Shown here in pieces: positions 48,655 to 60,589 of a stretch of DNA of 64,000 nt; within the stretch, counting starts at the first letter, position 1, and each line of letters starts with the position of its first letter. The stretch is from Aldrovandia affinis (taxonomy: Eukaryota > Chordata > Actinopteri > Notacanthiformes > Halosauridae). A program made the translations under genes and the position numbers. Below the pieces are notes generated by a model. The model made no database searches. It saw only the letters and a program-made list of their open reading frames with translations, and had not been told where the DNA came from. The DNA lies in the NCBI GenBank assembly GCA_029706075.1, contig JAINUG010000328.1, positions 372,001 through 436,000 on the forward strand, in the 5' to 3' direction.

Positions 48655-48926
48655 CAGGGGTCGGCAACCTGTAACACTCAAAGAGCCATTTGGACCCGGT
48701 TTCCACGGAAAAGAAAACACTGGGAGCCGCCAGTGGCGTAGCGTGGGTTGCCAGCACCCGGTGCCTGTCGACGGGGGGGTGCAACGCGAAAAAATACTAA
48801 AATACTTGCGCCCCTAAATACACTTCAATTGGATACTTATAATTTATTTTCCCAAGCCACGCGGAGCCGCAGCATAAGGATGAAAGAGCCGCATGCGGCT
48901 CCGGAGCCGCGGGTTGCCGACCCCTG
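48655..48926. mobile_element. hAT MITE with perfect 8-bp target duplication
   Basis: Ends CAGGGGTCGGCAACC and the matching GGGTTGCCGACCCCTG. Flanks are gtctagcc on both sides (48647-48654 and 48927-48934). Subterminal gagccgc motifs are repeated near both ends. The interior has cagtggcgtagcgtgggttg, which looks like the end of another element nested inside. 272 bp; 128 bp upstream of the exon 3 acceptor. Confidence 0.92.
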
Positions 48927-49062
48927 GTCTAGCCTATGCTGTATGTAAATGTGAATGAGTGGTTTTGGGGACATTTGACACTGCTGAGTGTTTTGGGGGT
49001 GGTGCTGAGTGTTTTGGGTGAGTGTTTTGCTGACGGAGTCTGTCCCTCTGTTCCTCCGATAG

Positions 49063-49173
49063 GGGTGGAGCTCTCCGTGCCCCAGGAGAGGAGAACCCCG
49101 GTCACCCCCTCCTCCTCGTCCAGGTACCACCGGCGGCGCTCTTCTGGCTCCCGAGATGAGCGGTACAGATCAG
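49063..49173 (+). CDS. dip2c: dip2c exon 3 (basic Ser/Arg linker of DMAP1-binding region)
   Basis: Second dip2c exon in the window, reading VELSVPQERRTPVTPSSSS then RYHRRRSSGSRDERYRS. Human DIP2C, as I remember it, has nearly the same PVTPSS-RYHRRRSSGSRDERYRS stretch; DIP2B is clearly different here. Acceptor ccgatag ends at 49062 and donor gtacgt starts at 49174. The exon is 111 nt, phase 1-1, in frame with exon 2 across a 17.4-kb intron. RRRSS is a basophilic-kinase type site (inference). A hAT MITE with a perfect target duplication ends 128 bp upstream of the acceptor. Confidence 0.95.
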
Positions 49174-50929
49174 GTACGTTCCCCAACAGGGACACGCCCT
49201 GCCCCAAATATCCACAGAAAATGAATGGGCTAATTGAGAGCAGAAATGATCCCTGGGAAAAGGGGTACACAAGGGAAAGATACCAGGGAACCAGGGATAC
49301 CACAACCAGCGAGACATATGTATGACACATGCATTTGCTGCCACTGAGGTAGTGTTAGCATTGGGTACCCCTCTCTGAACTGCAGGGCATTTCATTCTGA
49401 TAGTACAGCAGTTACAGTGGCTGGGAAACAGAATAAGCTGGAGAGGGAAAAGGGTAGTGTCTCTTGGTTACTTCATTAATCCTAACTTTGTGATTATGGC
49501 TAAATATACCTACACGTTTGTATGTAGGTATACATAAAGCATTACAGCAGATAATTGAATGTATTAATTTGTTTCACATGATGTCACTCCCCTCCCCATA
49601 GTGATGACTTATATGCCATGTAATCTGTTGCACTTTCCCTTGTTTGGAATCTGGGTTCACCACGCTAGGCATTCAGATGTCATATGTGGGAAGGTTCATG
49701 AAAAGTCACGTGGGTGAAACCTACAGAACAGCCTCATAAATCCTAAATAATTGTTGCCTCTTCAACATAAAAAATGCAATTATAAAACACAGTGACAGGT
49801 TGTGAAATGGAATTCCCAAACAGTGAAACAATTATTCATGCCATGAGTGTGTATGGCACCTATTACATATTCAGCAGAAGCCTTGCTTTGATAGCTGCAC
49901 ACCATAGTTTGTAGAGTGAAGTGAGTTTCTCTCTGTGGAAGAGTGAGCCATCTCTGGCTCTGTAATGAACCTGTTCGCATTGCCCCAGGCGCTGTTTAAC
50001 TGCCATTCTGCTAGTTGTGCCATGTGTGTGTGTTTGAGTGTGTGAGTGTATGTGTGTGTATGTGTGCAGGTGACAGTGTGCAATGTGTGACCAGGTGCTG
50101 TAACGAACCTGTGTTCACCTTGCCCCAGGCACAGTTGAACAGTTGAGCCATGCAGTCATGACAGAGTAGTCAAATTATCAAGGCTTTGTTTTTCCACAAG
50201 GTAAGAAAAAAAGGTAGAGGCATCTACTAAAGGAATACGGCACAAGAGGCCGTAGTATAACACAAATATAGTCACGGATGAAGGGTGTTGTATGGACCGA
50301 TCAGCAAGCAGGACTGAAACATTTTATATGTATATGTATGACAAACATTCTGGGCCTTTTTATTACACAGTAATCCATTCTAATCCCCCTACTGTACGAT
50401 GTGACCACTCACAATACAGTCTGTGGTGAGTCACTGACGTGGCTGTGACCGTAAGCCCTCAATAGCATGATTTTTGTGGTCGGAATGACTGATGAGGTGG
50501 CATTGATATGCGGTCTGGAGCTGTGTTGTTATTAGCTGGTCAGAATAGTCTCCGTGGGCAGTTGTAGTCAGGCGTTTCCTCGCTGTCTTTGTGAGCAGTT
50601 TTGAGCAGCGAAGCTCAGGTCGTGACCACATCCTAATAATTGCTAGTCTCCCTCTCGTCAGCGCTCCAAATCAGTTTTGGTGCTGTGGTCATGGTCCCCA
50701 CACCATGGTCTGTAAATACTCACCAGGCAAAAAAAGGTTTAAAAAATCAGCTGATCTGTGGTCAAGATGACTGAAAAACTGCCTTTGCAAACCTGGTCAG
50801 AAATATTTGCTGACTCATGGCAATTGCTTGAAAAAAAAAAAACAGCATTGAAGACAAAGCGCCAAAACACAACCACAGGATGAGAGAGAAATGGAATTCC
50901 CAAAACAGTGAAAACGTTATTCATGGCGT

Positions 50930-50944
50930 GAGTGTGTGTGTGTG

Positions 50945-50993
<49 letters not shown>

Positions 50994-51212
50994 AGCAGTT
51001 AGTCTTGCCATGTGTGTGTGTACGTGCTTGTGTATGTGTATGTGTATGCACAGTTGTTCATGCTGTGTGTGTGTGTGTGTATGCCCAGTTATTAATTCTG
51101 TGTGTGTGTATGCACAGTTATTTATGCTGTGTGTATGTGCGTGCATGCATGCGTGCTTGTTTGTTTGTGTGTTTGTGCAGTTATTCATGCCATGTGTGTG
51201 TGTGTGTGTGTA

Positions 51213-51254
<42 letters not shown>

Positions 51255-51260
51255 TGCTTG
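50930..51260. repeat. (GT)n arrays with diverged spacers
   Basis: Several GT tracts (50930-50990, 51012-51044, 51065-51082, 51190-51252) separated by a repeating spacer tatgcacagttattcatgc. The spacer repeats about six times, so the block is a higher-order tandem repeat. Confidence 0.85.
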
Positions 51261-51348
51261 TGTGTGTGCACAGTTACTCATGCCATGAGTGTGTATGGCA
51301 ACTATTGCATATTTTAAAAAAATTCAATAAAAATAAAAACTCTTCCCC

Positions 51349-51592
51349 TGATACTGTGGTTATTTGCTGTAGTTTGTAGAGTTTGACACTGCGGTTGTAC
51401 GCTTTACTTTGTAAAGTTTGATACTGTGGTTGTAGGCTGTACTTTGTAGAGTTTGATACTGTGGTTGTACGCTGTAGGTTGTAGAGTTTGATTCTGTGGT
51501 TGTACGCTGTAGGTTGTAGAGTTTGATTCTGTGGTTGTACGCTGTAGTTTGTACAGTTTGATACAGGTGGGTGTATGCTGTTGTATGTAGAG
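51349..51592. repeat. Minisatellite, 35-bp unit
   Basis: Seven copies of tttgatactgtggttgtacg with ctgtagtttgtagag. The last copy is diverged. Confidence 0.93.
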
Positions 51593-52597
51593 TGTAGAAG
51601 AGCACAGAGACGGAGCACCAGAACACAACATTGAGGGATGACAAGCTCCGCTCATTCCCAGAAGGCTATCTGCCACTTTCAATGTCTTCAAAATACATTT
51701 CAGTTAAAGAAAAATGGGTTTGCTACAAAACAAACAGGTTTTGTTATTCTGAAGCAGATACTTGGATAAAGCAATTTTATATTTAAATAAAACCAATGCT
51801 GTGCAGTATATGCCTAAACGTGCTATTCAATATCGTACAACTTTTTAAAAACGTTTTGTCTGTTTGAAGAAATGGTCTTGTGGCTTCTACTTAGGTTATT
51901 TGTTTAATCTGTAGTTGTGATTATAACAAGCTATTTTCTCACATATGTTTATGCTCATCAGTGGCATTATGCAGTCAGTATACCACAATATTTTATACGA
52001 AAGGGGTCATTCAGATGGGTTAACTAGCTTTAACTTTTGGAAAGCACCCAAAAATTGGGAATTGGCTCGCTAGTTTGTTAAAGTTAAAGTGCATTAACCG
52101 GCAAGCATTGTAATAAGTCTTTAGCTTACATATGGTTAGTACATAACAATTGTGATTATTTTGATAATTAATTCGATAATTATATAGATTAGATAATTAC
52201 ATAGATAAATGTATTGTCATACTTGTTGTGCTGCAATATTTCAAGTGATGCAAGTTCCTATTTACTTTAGTCTCAAAATTGCCAAATTTTCCGGCTAAAT
52301 CAAGATATTCTCTGAAACACAGTAGGCCTTTCTGTTGTCACTCACATTAACCTTAACCTCGTAGAGCTGTCAATGTTGTGGGCATGAAAACAAGCTCAGA
52401 ACATCTTGTTTCCCTGACACCGTATATCACTGATTCAGTCGACAAAATGGCTTTCCTAATTATCAGATGAACAGCTTGCTTCATTAGGAGTGTTTTTTTC
52501 TGTCCCCATCGTACCGCTTTCCATTTTCTGTGGTTTCCATGCAAATCAGTCTGTACCCGGTTGCCAGATCTGCTTTTGGCACTGTTTACACATTTGG

Positions 52598-52599
<2 letters not shown>

Positions 52600-52646
<47 letters not shown>
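52600..52646. repeat. (CA)n microsatellite
   Basis: About 23 CA units, nearly perfect. Confidence 0.97.
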
Positions 52647-52648
<2 letters not shown>

Positions 52649-53782
52649 TAAACAGGCCCAGTGCACACAAGTTCCCAAGTTGAACAGTTCCCATGGCCTT
52701 TATCTCTCCTGCCAGGTGTTCATTTAACCTGCACAAACAAATGCCCAGTGTTAATCCAGCTCTGACAGTTTATATCAATCCAGATTGGAATAAATGTACT
52801 CTATCAGAGTAGATTTTACACTGAACATTTTTCTGAGATGGTGTGTGAAAGAGGCATTCTTATACCTGTAATTGCACCTGTACTTGGTGCCGTACTCAGA
52901 TTGGCTAAACTGGGAGTGGGTGGGGCAAGATAGAGCACACTGCAGTCTTCTATGGATAAATCAGAAAACAATAGCTATGTCATGTTACATTGTTAAATAG
53001 AGAGAACAATTCCAAATGTATTGGTCATTGATTTTGATCAGACATTTCACTGATCAGATAAAATAATAATAATGTTTTTATGTATTAATAATTTAATATT
53101 CTAATTATTAGACACGTTGTTATTATTGTTGGTAACAAAAAGGTATGCATCAGTATTTGTAAAACTCAAAATATCTGTTCCTAGCCTTGACCTTGGCATT
53201 TATTCAGCTGTATGACTGACATTTCATTAATCAAGGAAATGGTCATTCAGGCTAACGGTCTTTAAATGTTAAGGTCATGTTTAGAGCTCAATATGAAAAA
53301 TGTTCCACCTTGAAGCAAAACCTCTTCATATATTTTGATGTTACCTCTTGAAGATTTTTTACTTTTTTGAAAATATGAAATGGGTAGCAGTTGATTACAA
53401 TCAATAACAATCACTGTGCGAATGTGTGATTTAAGTGAACAGAATTTTCCCAAGCCCGTCTCTCAGTTAATTAAGATTAGGCTGAATGTGATTATGTTAT
53501 CTCAAGGTTGTGTTTACCCAGGCAGGGCTCCACAACATTATTATTTAAAGCAGTTCATGTTTAATTTATTTCGGAAGAGGAAACATTTATCCATTCTGTG
53601 TTTAATTTCTGTCATCTCATTTCATGTTTTATGCGACTGTACAGTCCTGGTCCTACAGTGTGCATTTGTTCCAACACTACTGACAAATTCCATAACTGGG
53701 AGGCCACATTATTTAGAGTAGGGTCTCTAATCTTATCTGAGTGTGTGCAGAGGGGCCGGTGTAAGTGCAGAAGGGCTGGTGT

Positions 53783-54034
53783 GGGCCTCTACATGCTCGA
53801 GCGACTGCAACGTGACATCCTCTGCAACACATCGCAGAGGTTGCGTTGATGTTGCAGAGGATGTCGCGTACAGGCCTCTACATGCTTCTCTGTAACTTGA
53901 GACATCTTCGCGGTTCGCACAATGCAACATGTCGCAAGCACTTGGCAATTTAAGGCCTCTACATGCTTCTGCATAACTTTTGCGACATCTTCGCGGTTCG
54001 CGCAATGCAACATGTCGCAAGCACTCGGCAATTT
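53783..54034. repeat. Hairpin plus two ~81-bp tandem copies
   Basis: The start ggcctctacatgct occurs at 53783, 53874 and 53954. The last two introduce near-identical ~81-bp units containing acatcttcgcggttcgc and atgcaacatgtcgcaagcac. The first unit instead holds a perfect inverted repeat gacatcctctgcaac (53814-53828 and 53851-53865). CpG-rich against its AT-rich surroundings. Confidence 0.85.
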
Positions 54035-54773
54035 ATACTTCTGTGCAACCTATGCGACATGGTGTCCTTACACTTCTGTACACTAGTAGGTGTCAATGTA
54101 TTGAACAAGGTCGGTAACATTTTCAGGAAAGCAGGGAAACTCCTGTACCTTCAAACTTCTTCAAATTATGCTAGCTATCTATAGTAATTAAAAATAAAAA
54201 TGATTTCACCAAAAACTCAAGAGAAATGCAGAAGTAACGTCAGGTGTGTTTTAACATATAACAAAACCGTTTTGTCGTTGTAAATTGTTTATTTTGTGAA
54301 ATACCGTATTGCTAGATATATTTTATAAAATCAACAAGGGTTTAACTGTTTCAACGCAATATTACACTCATTAGAGTTTGTTCTATTGGATAACTGTGAT
54401 ACATAATCGTTAATTTGATATGCTTGATCTATTAAACTCTTAACGGCAATTAATTGATCATTAACCATTAACATCCCTAGTTTATAGGTGTTTATCTGTA
54501 TCTCAGCAGCTGTTTGACACCAGGGCCTTTGAGCACTATGCAGCAGACTCTGCGTTCTTACATTATCTGTCATAACATCACTCCAGGGCTGGACATAGGA
54601 CTCCCAATGCATAGCAATTTGAGCCGTTCCATGTCTTACCCATTCACCTTTTAATGTGAATGGGGAAGGGCTGTGCTTTAAAGGAAAAGTCCTTTCATGT
54701 GAATGGGGGAAGGGCTGTGTCTTGTGTAATGGCAGCAGGGTTACAACAGGGGGCGTTGTGTTGTGTCTTCCAG

Positions 54774-54899
54774 ATGTACACACAGAGGCCGTGCAGGCGG
54801 CCCTCGCCAAGCACAAAGAGCGCAAGATGGCGGTGCCCATGCCATCAAAGCGCCGCTCACTGGTGGTGCAGACCTCGATGGATACCTACACTCCCCCAG
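54774..54899 (+). CDS. dip2c: dip2c exon 4 (core of DMAP1-binding region)
   Basis: Third dip2c exon in the window. It reads DVHTEAVQAALAKHKERKM, then AVPMPSKRRSLVVQTSMD and ends TYTPP. The HTEAVQAALAKHKE stretch is the most conserved part of the DIP2 N-terminus and the MAVPMPSKRRSLVVQ form is that of DIP2C. Acceptor cttccag ends at 54773 and donor gtgagg starts at 54900. It is 126 nt, phase 1-1; the Asp codon at its start is split with exon 3. The next exon should begin with the rest of a split Asp codon (DTSSGSEDEG in the family) and was not found before the right edge, so intron 4 is longer than 9.1 kb. Confidence 0.96.
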
Positions 54900-55177
54900 G
54901 TGAGGAACATATACCCATCCAAGGTAATGCTATGGCTTTGAGTACACCTGTGCTGTGTGAATGTGCCCCCCTCTTGCATGACTCTCACTGCGTCCTGTCA
55001 GGTGTCATGTGACTGTATCTGTCTGTCTGTCTGTCTCCTACCACTGTCTGTGGCCCACCACTTACCCCACCAGACCGATAGCCAGATAGCCAGATCACCT
55101 CATTCTGTTCACTCTCATCTCAGGACGTCCCATCTGTGGGATATTGGGAACTGAAGAGATCATTTTGTTTTCAGGAA

Positions 55178-56085
55178 TACCCATATCAGGAATACCCCGG
55201 GTTACGAACGTCCGGCTTACGGACAACTGACTGCCATAATGCCTATTATGTTTAAAAAATTGAGTTAAATACAATGGTTTGTAATAACGAATGCACGCAC
55301 TACTTTGTGATGCTCATGAAAACATTGCACGGTTTCAGCGGTTCGTCGGCTCAAGGAACAGAGATCACCGTCCGTTATTTTAAGTCAGATCATGGTCCCG
55401 TTTTTCTCTTTCTCTTACCCTTACAATGATGCCTCCAAAGCGTCAATCCAATGCAAGTGCTGGTGATGCATCAAAGAAAAGGAAAACAATCACCATGGAA
55501 AGTAAAGTTTAAATAATAAAGAGATCGGAGAGAGGTGAAATGCCATCAGCCATTGGGAAAGCATTAGGCTACAGCCGGTCAACGATCGGTTTTTAAAAAA
55601 CAATTTAAAAAGACAAAGGGAGAATAATGAAGCATGTGAAAGGCCATGCCCCGATGAATGCCACGATTATTACCAAGCCACGCAGTGGTTTAATTATTGA
55701 GATGGAAAGGCTATTGATAATTTGGATAGAAGACCAAAATCAGCGTAATATGCCTATTAGCCTTTATTTAGTGCAAGAAAAGGCTCGAAGCCTTTCTTTA
55801 ATGTTTTTTTTACAGTACAGTACTGTATGTACATAGTTACTTTTATTATTACTATTATTATTATTAATATTACAGTATTGTTATTATTACAGTATTATGT
55901 ATTGAATGTTATGTTTTTTTGTATTTGGAAGTTTTTCTTAAGTATTTTATATGCACAGAAAGGTAAAATACTATACTAAAACAAACATTTGACTAAGTGA
56001 CGATTAATAAGAACTGTATGTACCTGTTCCGACTTACATACAAATTCGACTTAAAGACAGACTTAAGAACGTTAAGAAGTTCTTA
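55178..56085 (+). mobile_element. Tigger/pogo transposon remnant
   Basis: Left part has ccccgggttacgaacgtccg. On the + strand MPPKRQSNASAGDASKKRK at 55430 starts a pogo-type transposase, followed in broken frames by KRSERGEMPSAIGKALGYS (CENP-B-like helix-turn-helix) and MERLLIIWIEDQNQRNMPIS. It stops before the DDE core and runs into AT-rich sequence; the right end near 56085 has related gacttaaagacagacttaag. Confidence 0.75.
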
Positions 56086-56873
56086 CCCTGATACATCTGC
56101 CCCCCCTTCCCCCATAAAGAAAGAAAACCTGAAGAAATTTTGGGATTCAATGCGTGTCTGTGCAGTTATCTTAGCAAAAACATTTGGTCATATATTGTAT
56201 GAATTACGATAATGTTCTATAACTACTGGCTAATGTTAACGTTGCCGTGTATCAACTAGCTAAGCTAGATTAACGTTCATTAGCTACCAACGTTAACTCG
56301 TTAAATTAGTCCAGGGAGTCAAAACGTGAAAATGCCAATATCACTTATATGGAAATTAAATTAAACGTAAAGTACTAACGTGGCCTGCATTGTACACCAG
56401 ACCCTTTATTACTTCAGACTCGTGTGTGATGGGTTATAAACTAACGACAGGCGCCATTGTATTTGAAAGTGTAACAGGGTTCCTACAAGTTTCAACAAGT
56501 CAAATTTAAGACTTTTTTAGACCTTTTTTAGACCTCTTTGAATAGAATTTTAGACCTATTCGCGACACCATATGATAGCTTTTTGTCATCCTCAAGGTGA
56601 TGAAATTAGGGATTTCACTGCCATACAGACAAAAAAGTCTGAAGGATAATTAATATAAAATAAATAAGTCTCAAAAGTACATTTATTTTTATATTTTTAT
56701 TAACTGTAGAAAGTCACTTCAAAGCTTCAAAGCTTATAACAGCTTAATGTTACAGTATGTCTACAAAGAGACACGACACTTGTTACTATGTAACAGAGCT
56801 GGGGAGGAACTACTTGGGGGCATTTCTGTGAAAACTTTGTGAAAACTGAACCAGTCCCCAACAACAAAAAACG

Positions 56874-57236
56874 TCACTCAATCTTTCTGAGCTCTGCTCC
56901 CTTTGCCTCTATCTCCTTCTCAATTATCTCAAGCTCAGCCAACTTCTTCTTGCTGCCCTTTCGCAGGATGTTTGACTTGGAGATGAGCTCGGCCATCTTC
57001 ATGCCAAACTTAGCCTCTGCCTCTTCTGCTGTCTTGTCAGCCTCTCTGGCCAGACCTTGAGACACCTCTAGGATGGTTTTCTTTATCTTTCTCAGCTCCT
57101 CGAGGTCGTCCTCTGCAGCCTTGCTCTTCCGAGCCTTTGCTTCCAACTCCTTCTTCCTTCTCTCCTCTGTAAGGTAGTTACGGTACCTGGTCCTAGCTGC
57201 TTCCACAGACTTCAGGAGCTCCTTAGTGAGTGGCAC
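56874..57236 (-). pseudogene. hAT transposase last exon, charged coiled coil
   Basis: Follows acceptor ctgacag; begins VPLTKELLKSVEAARTRYR and runs as a Lys/Glu-rich coiled coil to a stop at 56874. The apparent start at 57236 is GTG, so it is an internal exon start, not a translation start. Confidence 0.75.
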
Positions 57237-57406
57237 CTGTCAGGGAAATTCATATAATTGTATTATAAAACATTGCATTGCTTTTAAAACTAATATATCA
57301 GTTAAAACTCTCTACCGTTGGGCCTGTTGACTAGAAAAGGAAGTGACATGTGTTTTAAATAAACAGTTTTTTTAATAAATGAAGAAACTTGATGAAATTA
57401 ACACAC

Positions 57407-57586
57407 CTTAGTAACACCTCCGTGTAGAGCGACATAGTCGCACACAAGCCGCCGAGCAACAACAGTGTCCCCCATTATGTTGGTTGTCTCCACCTCTTTG
57501 TTCACCGAAAAGCCTCTCTCGACAGACGCTTGACCGTGGGACAAGATGAGCAGCTTCTGGCAAAAAGCCCAGAGGTCAGGGTAGGG
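57407..57586 (-). pseudogene. hAT transposase C-terminal dimerisation exon
   Basis: 60 codons between acceptor ctgtag and donor gtgtgt on the - strand: PYPDLWAFCQKLLILSHGQ, ASVERGFSVNKEVET, RRLVCDYVALHGGVTK. LSHGQASVERGFS is the hAT C-terminal dimerisation signature. Too short to be found by a simple frame scan because it is cut by splice sites. Confidence 0.8.
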
Positions 57587-57857
57587 CTACAGGAAGGGTG
57601 ACTGAGAATATTCAAATGGCTGTGATAATTGCAATATTGGCTAACAACAATCATTTCAAATGTACTCAAACACTCATTCCTATGAAGCTGAAAATTAACA
57701 TGTACTGTAGCTAGTATGTTCACAGATGAGACAAGTAGGCTAAGTTAACGTTAGCCTACAATAGGCCCACTGATGTAAAGTTAGCTGTGACACACTACAG
57801 CTAATGGCATTATAGAAAAATAGCTACCAAATGGAACAGATCAATAATTGATTTGCG

Positions 57858-58376
57858 TTACTTACTTTGACATTCGCCAGCAAGTCCTGCGCTGTTGCAT
57901 GTCACATGAACTGGGACCCCAGGTAGCCTACCGAGACTGGACTTTCCCCTCATCCCAGAAACGAACATGTAGGCTATGTCCAGCTGCTTGGTCTTGGTCA
58001 CCTTGTTCAAACTTTCATCAAACATAACAACGAATGGTCCGTTGTTGACTTTCGCGACGAGATCCCTTTTTATGTATTCCGCCAAACCCAACTTTGTGAT
58101 ATAAGCCGTCTTATCACCACACGCAAATGTTTTCGCGATGTCAGAATCGGGGAACATGCGGGCAAAAAGCTTGCCAATGCCTTCGTTGCTGTTATAGGTT
58201 TCCAGCGTCCACATCACTTCTGCCATCAGTGTTGGCGTGGATCCCAGCGCAAGGTCGATTCTTCCTTGAGTAGCGGGAGGCCGATTAGAGGTAACGGGAG
58301 ACTGGGCCGCGGTAGCGGGGAGCTGGGAGGCCGGAGGCGGAGCTGCAGGCACTGCGTCCCCCGAAGGAGGAAGCAT
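57858..58376 (-). pseudogene. hAT transposase exon with first catalytic Asp
   Basis: Continues the zinc-finger frame. A Pro/Ala-rich linker, then TLMAEVMWTLETYNSNEGIG, FARMFPDSDIAKTFACG, KTAYITKLGLAEYIK and FVVMFDESLNKVTK, where FDES carries the first catalytic Asp. A strong donor caaa|gtaagta lies at about 57868. The remainder of the catalytic core between this exon and the next is missing. Confidence 0.75.
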
Positions 58377-58600
58377 GGAGGAGAGTTGTCTGGTTTGTTG
58401 CAGACCTCTTATTTGGGTCTCATGTTTCGAGGACTTCGCATGCGATTCCAGACTTTACCCCGAATGTTCCGAGTTTAATATTTTTTTTGCACAAAGTGCA
58501 ACGGCCTTCGTGCGGATTCCCATCCACTGCCTTTAACCAGGACCTAAACGCGCTTTTCTCTACCCATAGCTCATTAAGCCTACACTTACCCGTGGCTTAT
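58377..58600 (-). pseudogene. hAT transposase N-terminal zinc finger, frameshifted
   Basis: On the - strand: CRLNELWVEKSAFRSWLKAV, GNPHEGRCTLC, then after a 1-nt frame change near 58455 ESHAKSSKHETQIRG. This is the C-x2-C...H-x5-H finger at the start of this hAT group. The frameshift separates the two halves of the finger. No start codon is clear. Confidence 0.7.
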
Positions 58601-58927
58601 TAAATTACATAGCGAGGAAACTCAAAACAAAACACGAGTAGTTAGCTAGCTAGCTGTTGTCTACGTTCAACCAACTCGAACGATACGTAGCTTCTTTCGC
58701 CAATAATTTCTCCCGGGGGCAGCGAATTGGCATTTTTTTGGTTCCAGCTTGATTCATTTCTGTGTAAATAGGCCTAGATAGGACTGATTTCTTTGCAGGA
58801 CACTCAAAACATTTTTAACACAATAGAGAGCTAATCTCACTTTTAAGACCTAGCACCTCATTTTTTAGGCCTTAAAATTGGATTGTTGGATTTTTAGACT
58901 TTTTAAGACCAGCGCGGGAACCCTCTG

Positions 58928-60589
58928 TAAATCGGTGCCTCGACCAGGTGGGTTGGTCCCGGAGAATAGTAGCAAATCGTGAGCGAATTCGTGTTTGGCA
59001 ATAGGTAAATTGGCCTAGTATTAGATAGGTAGTACTGAAATTGTATGAAATAGCTAGCTAATCTACATAAAGTAATGACATAAATATTCTGAAAGATTTA
59101 CTTAAACCATAGGCTACTGTAACGTTAGCAAACTAGCGTACTAGTGTTAATTGACTTAAAACATACCATTGGCAAGCGAAAGAACGTGATTTATTGCAAT
59201 TTGTCAAGTTATCACACGAAATTAGTAAATTAGGCTATGGAAACACGACTAGCATTTATTAGTTAACCAGTCAAATTACATGTTTTGTTTGAGCAAGGGC
59301 TTTTTTGCGGTCCATGAGGAAGGATTCGCAAAAGTAAGCATGGCTCAGTTTGATGTGCTCAATTTCATTTCAGCCGGGAAATAATGCCAGAGCAACAGAG
59401 GCGAACTCTTCGCGGCAGCCAAGCTGTCCACAGTCATAGCATATTTCGCGGGAGATTGAGTGCTACAGAGTAAACCACTAGACTTTTTTCACCATTTCCT
59501 TCTTACCGCTTCAAAACTTCCCGCGAGGCACTGAAAGCTAGAGACAAAACAGTAACCACATCTGCGGAAAGCACAAACAAATTAGGGTTAGGCGTTACTC
59601 TGCGAAAAGTTTTAGTTGTGTCGAAGACTTTATAGTGTCTGTGACGTAGGGTTAGCCACACCCCTTGGGTACTACTGACTAAAACCTTCAATATCTGTGC
59701 GTATTTATCCGTGATGTATTGTGTCAAATTGAACCAATACGTTTATAGAGGGTTCTAGAGTCATGCTTGCTCAAGAAAGTAAGCTTAACCAATACAACAT
59801 AAATCATAAAAATAGCACAGTGGTTCCCAAACACATCTATATGTGTTTCAGTTGTACCATATTTTTGGCCCTTCAATTTATTAACGCAATGCAGGTATAG
59901 TTCATTGCCATTTGCGCTGTCTTTTAACTCTTAATTTTCCATAAATGGTTTAGTTTCAGTGATCAGTTGTCCACACTTTCAGAAACTAGGACCCCACTGA
60001 TTTCAACTGCCAGAGTATCGTTTAATCAATGAAAACATGAAACCTATATCTAAAGGAATAATTTCCCGTATAGCACATTACAGAAAATAAAAGCATTAGT
60101 TTATTTGACTGATGTAAAGTCTTGGGATGTGACCATTGGACATTTCTTCTTCTGTGTTGCTTAAGAAGGTACACCATCCCTCAGTATACATTAAAAGTGT
60201 CTGATTAAATGTCCCAGGCAAGTGCCAAAAGCAGATCATTGTGAACCATTTTAGCAGCCACGTTTAAAACTGGAGGGTAAGCTCAATGAACTAGGGTGAA
60301 TTGTATTATTTCTGTATCATGAGATGCCATTTTGGTTGTGACTTGGGGAGATGAAAGTGGACACTTCCAGTTAGCCCACAGAGACAACTGTACAGGCCAG
60401 CCCTGGGGCGCGTCTGTGCTGGAGAGCGTATGTGCTGGAGCGCATCTGTGCTGTGAGTGGCCTGCTCATGCCACTGCTAAAGTGGTCTTTTAAATAGTCA
60501 AGGACACTCTCATCTGGATACCCTGAACCAGTAAATATAGCTAAGAGCAATCACTTTAACAGCTGTTTAAGAATAATTTTCTATATTCA
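58928..60589. other. Unassigned intronic sequence
   Basis: AT-rich with tagctagctaatc-type runs; no gene or named repeat found. Confidence 0.5.

Larger units (their letters stand above)
49174..54773 (+). other. dip2c: dip2c intron 3
   Basis: Intron of 5.6 kb between exon 3 donor gtacgt and exon 4 acceptor cttccag. It contains (GT)n arrays at 50004-50070 and 50930-51260, a 35-bp minisatellite, a (CA)n tract and the hairpin/tandem-repeat block at 53783-54034. From 51600 to 52590 and from 52650 to 53780 it is AT-rich with nothing recognised. Confidence 0.93.
56475..58927 (-). mobile_element. hAT transposon with broken spliced transposase
   Basis: Ends are CAGGGTTCC with aatttaagacttttttagac (left) and CAGAGGGTTCCCGCGC with ggtcttaaaaagtc (right, other strand). 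This end type (agggttccc...gtcttaaaaagtc) is common in fish hAT families. No clean 8-bp target duplication was seen. It encodes the transposase pieces listed next, all on the - strand. Confidence 0.8.

Noticed and set aside
54331..54840. 169-codon - strand frame overlapping exon 4
   Set aside because: Antisense shadow of exon 4 and adjoining intron.
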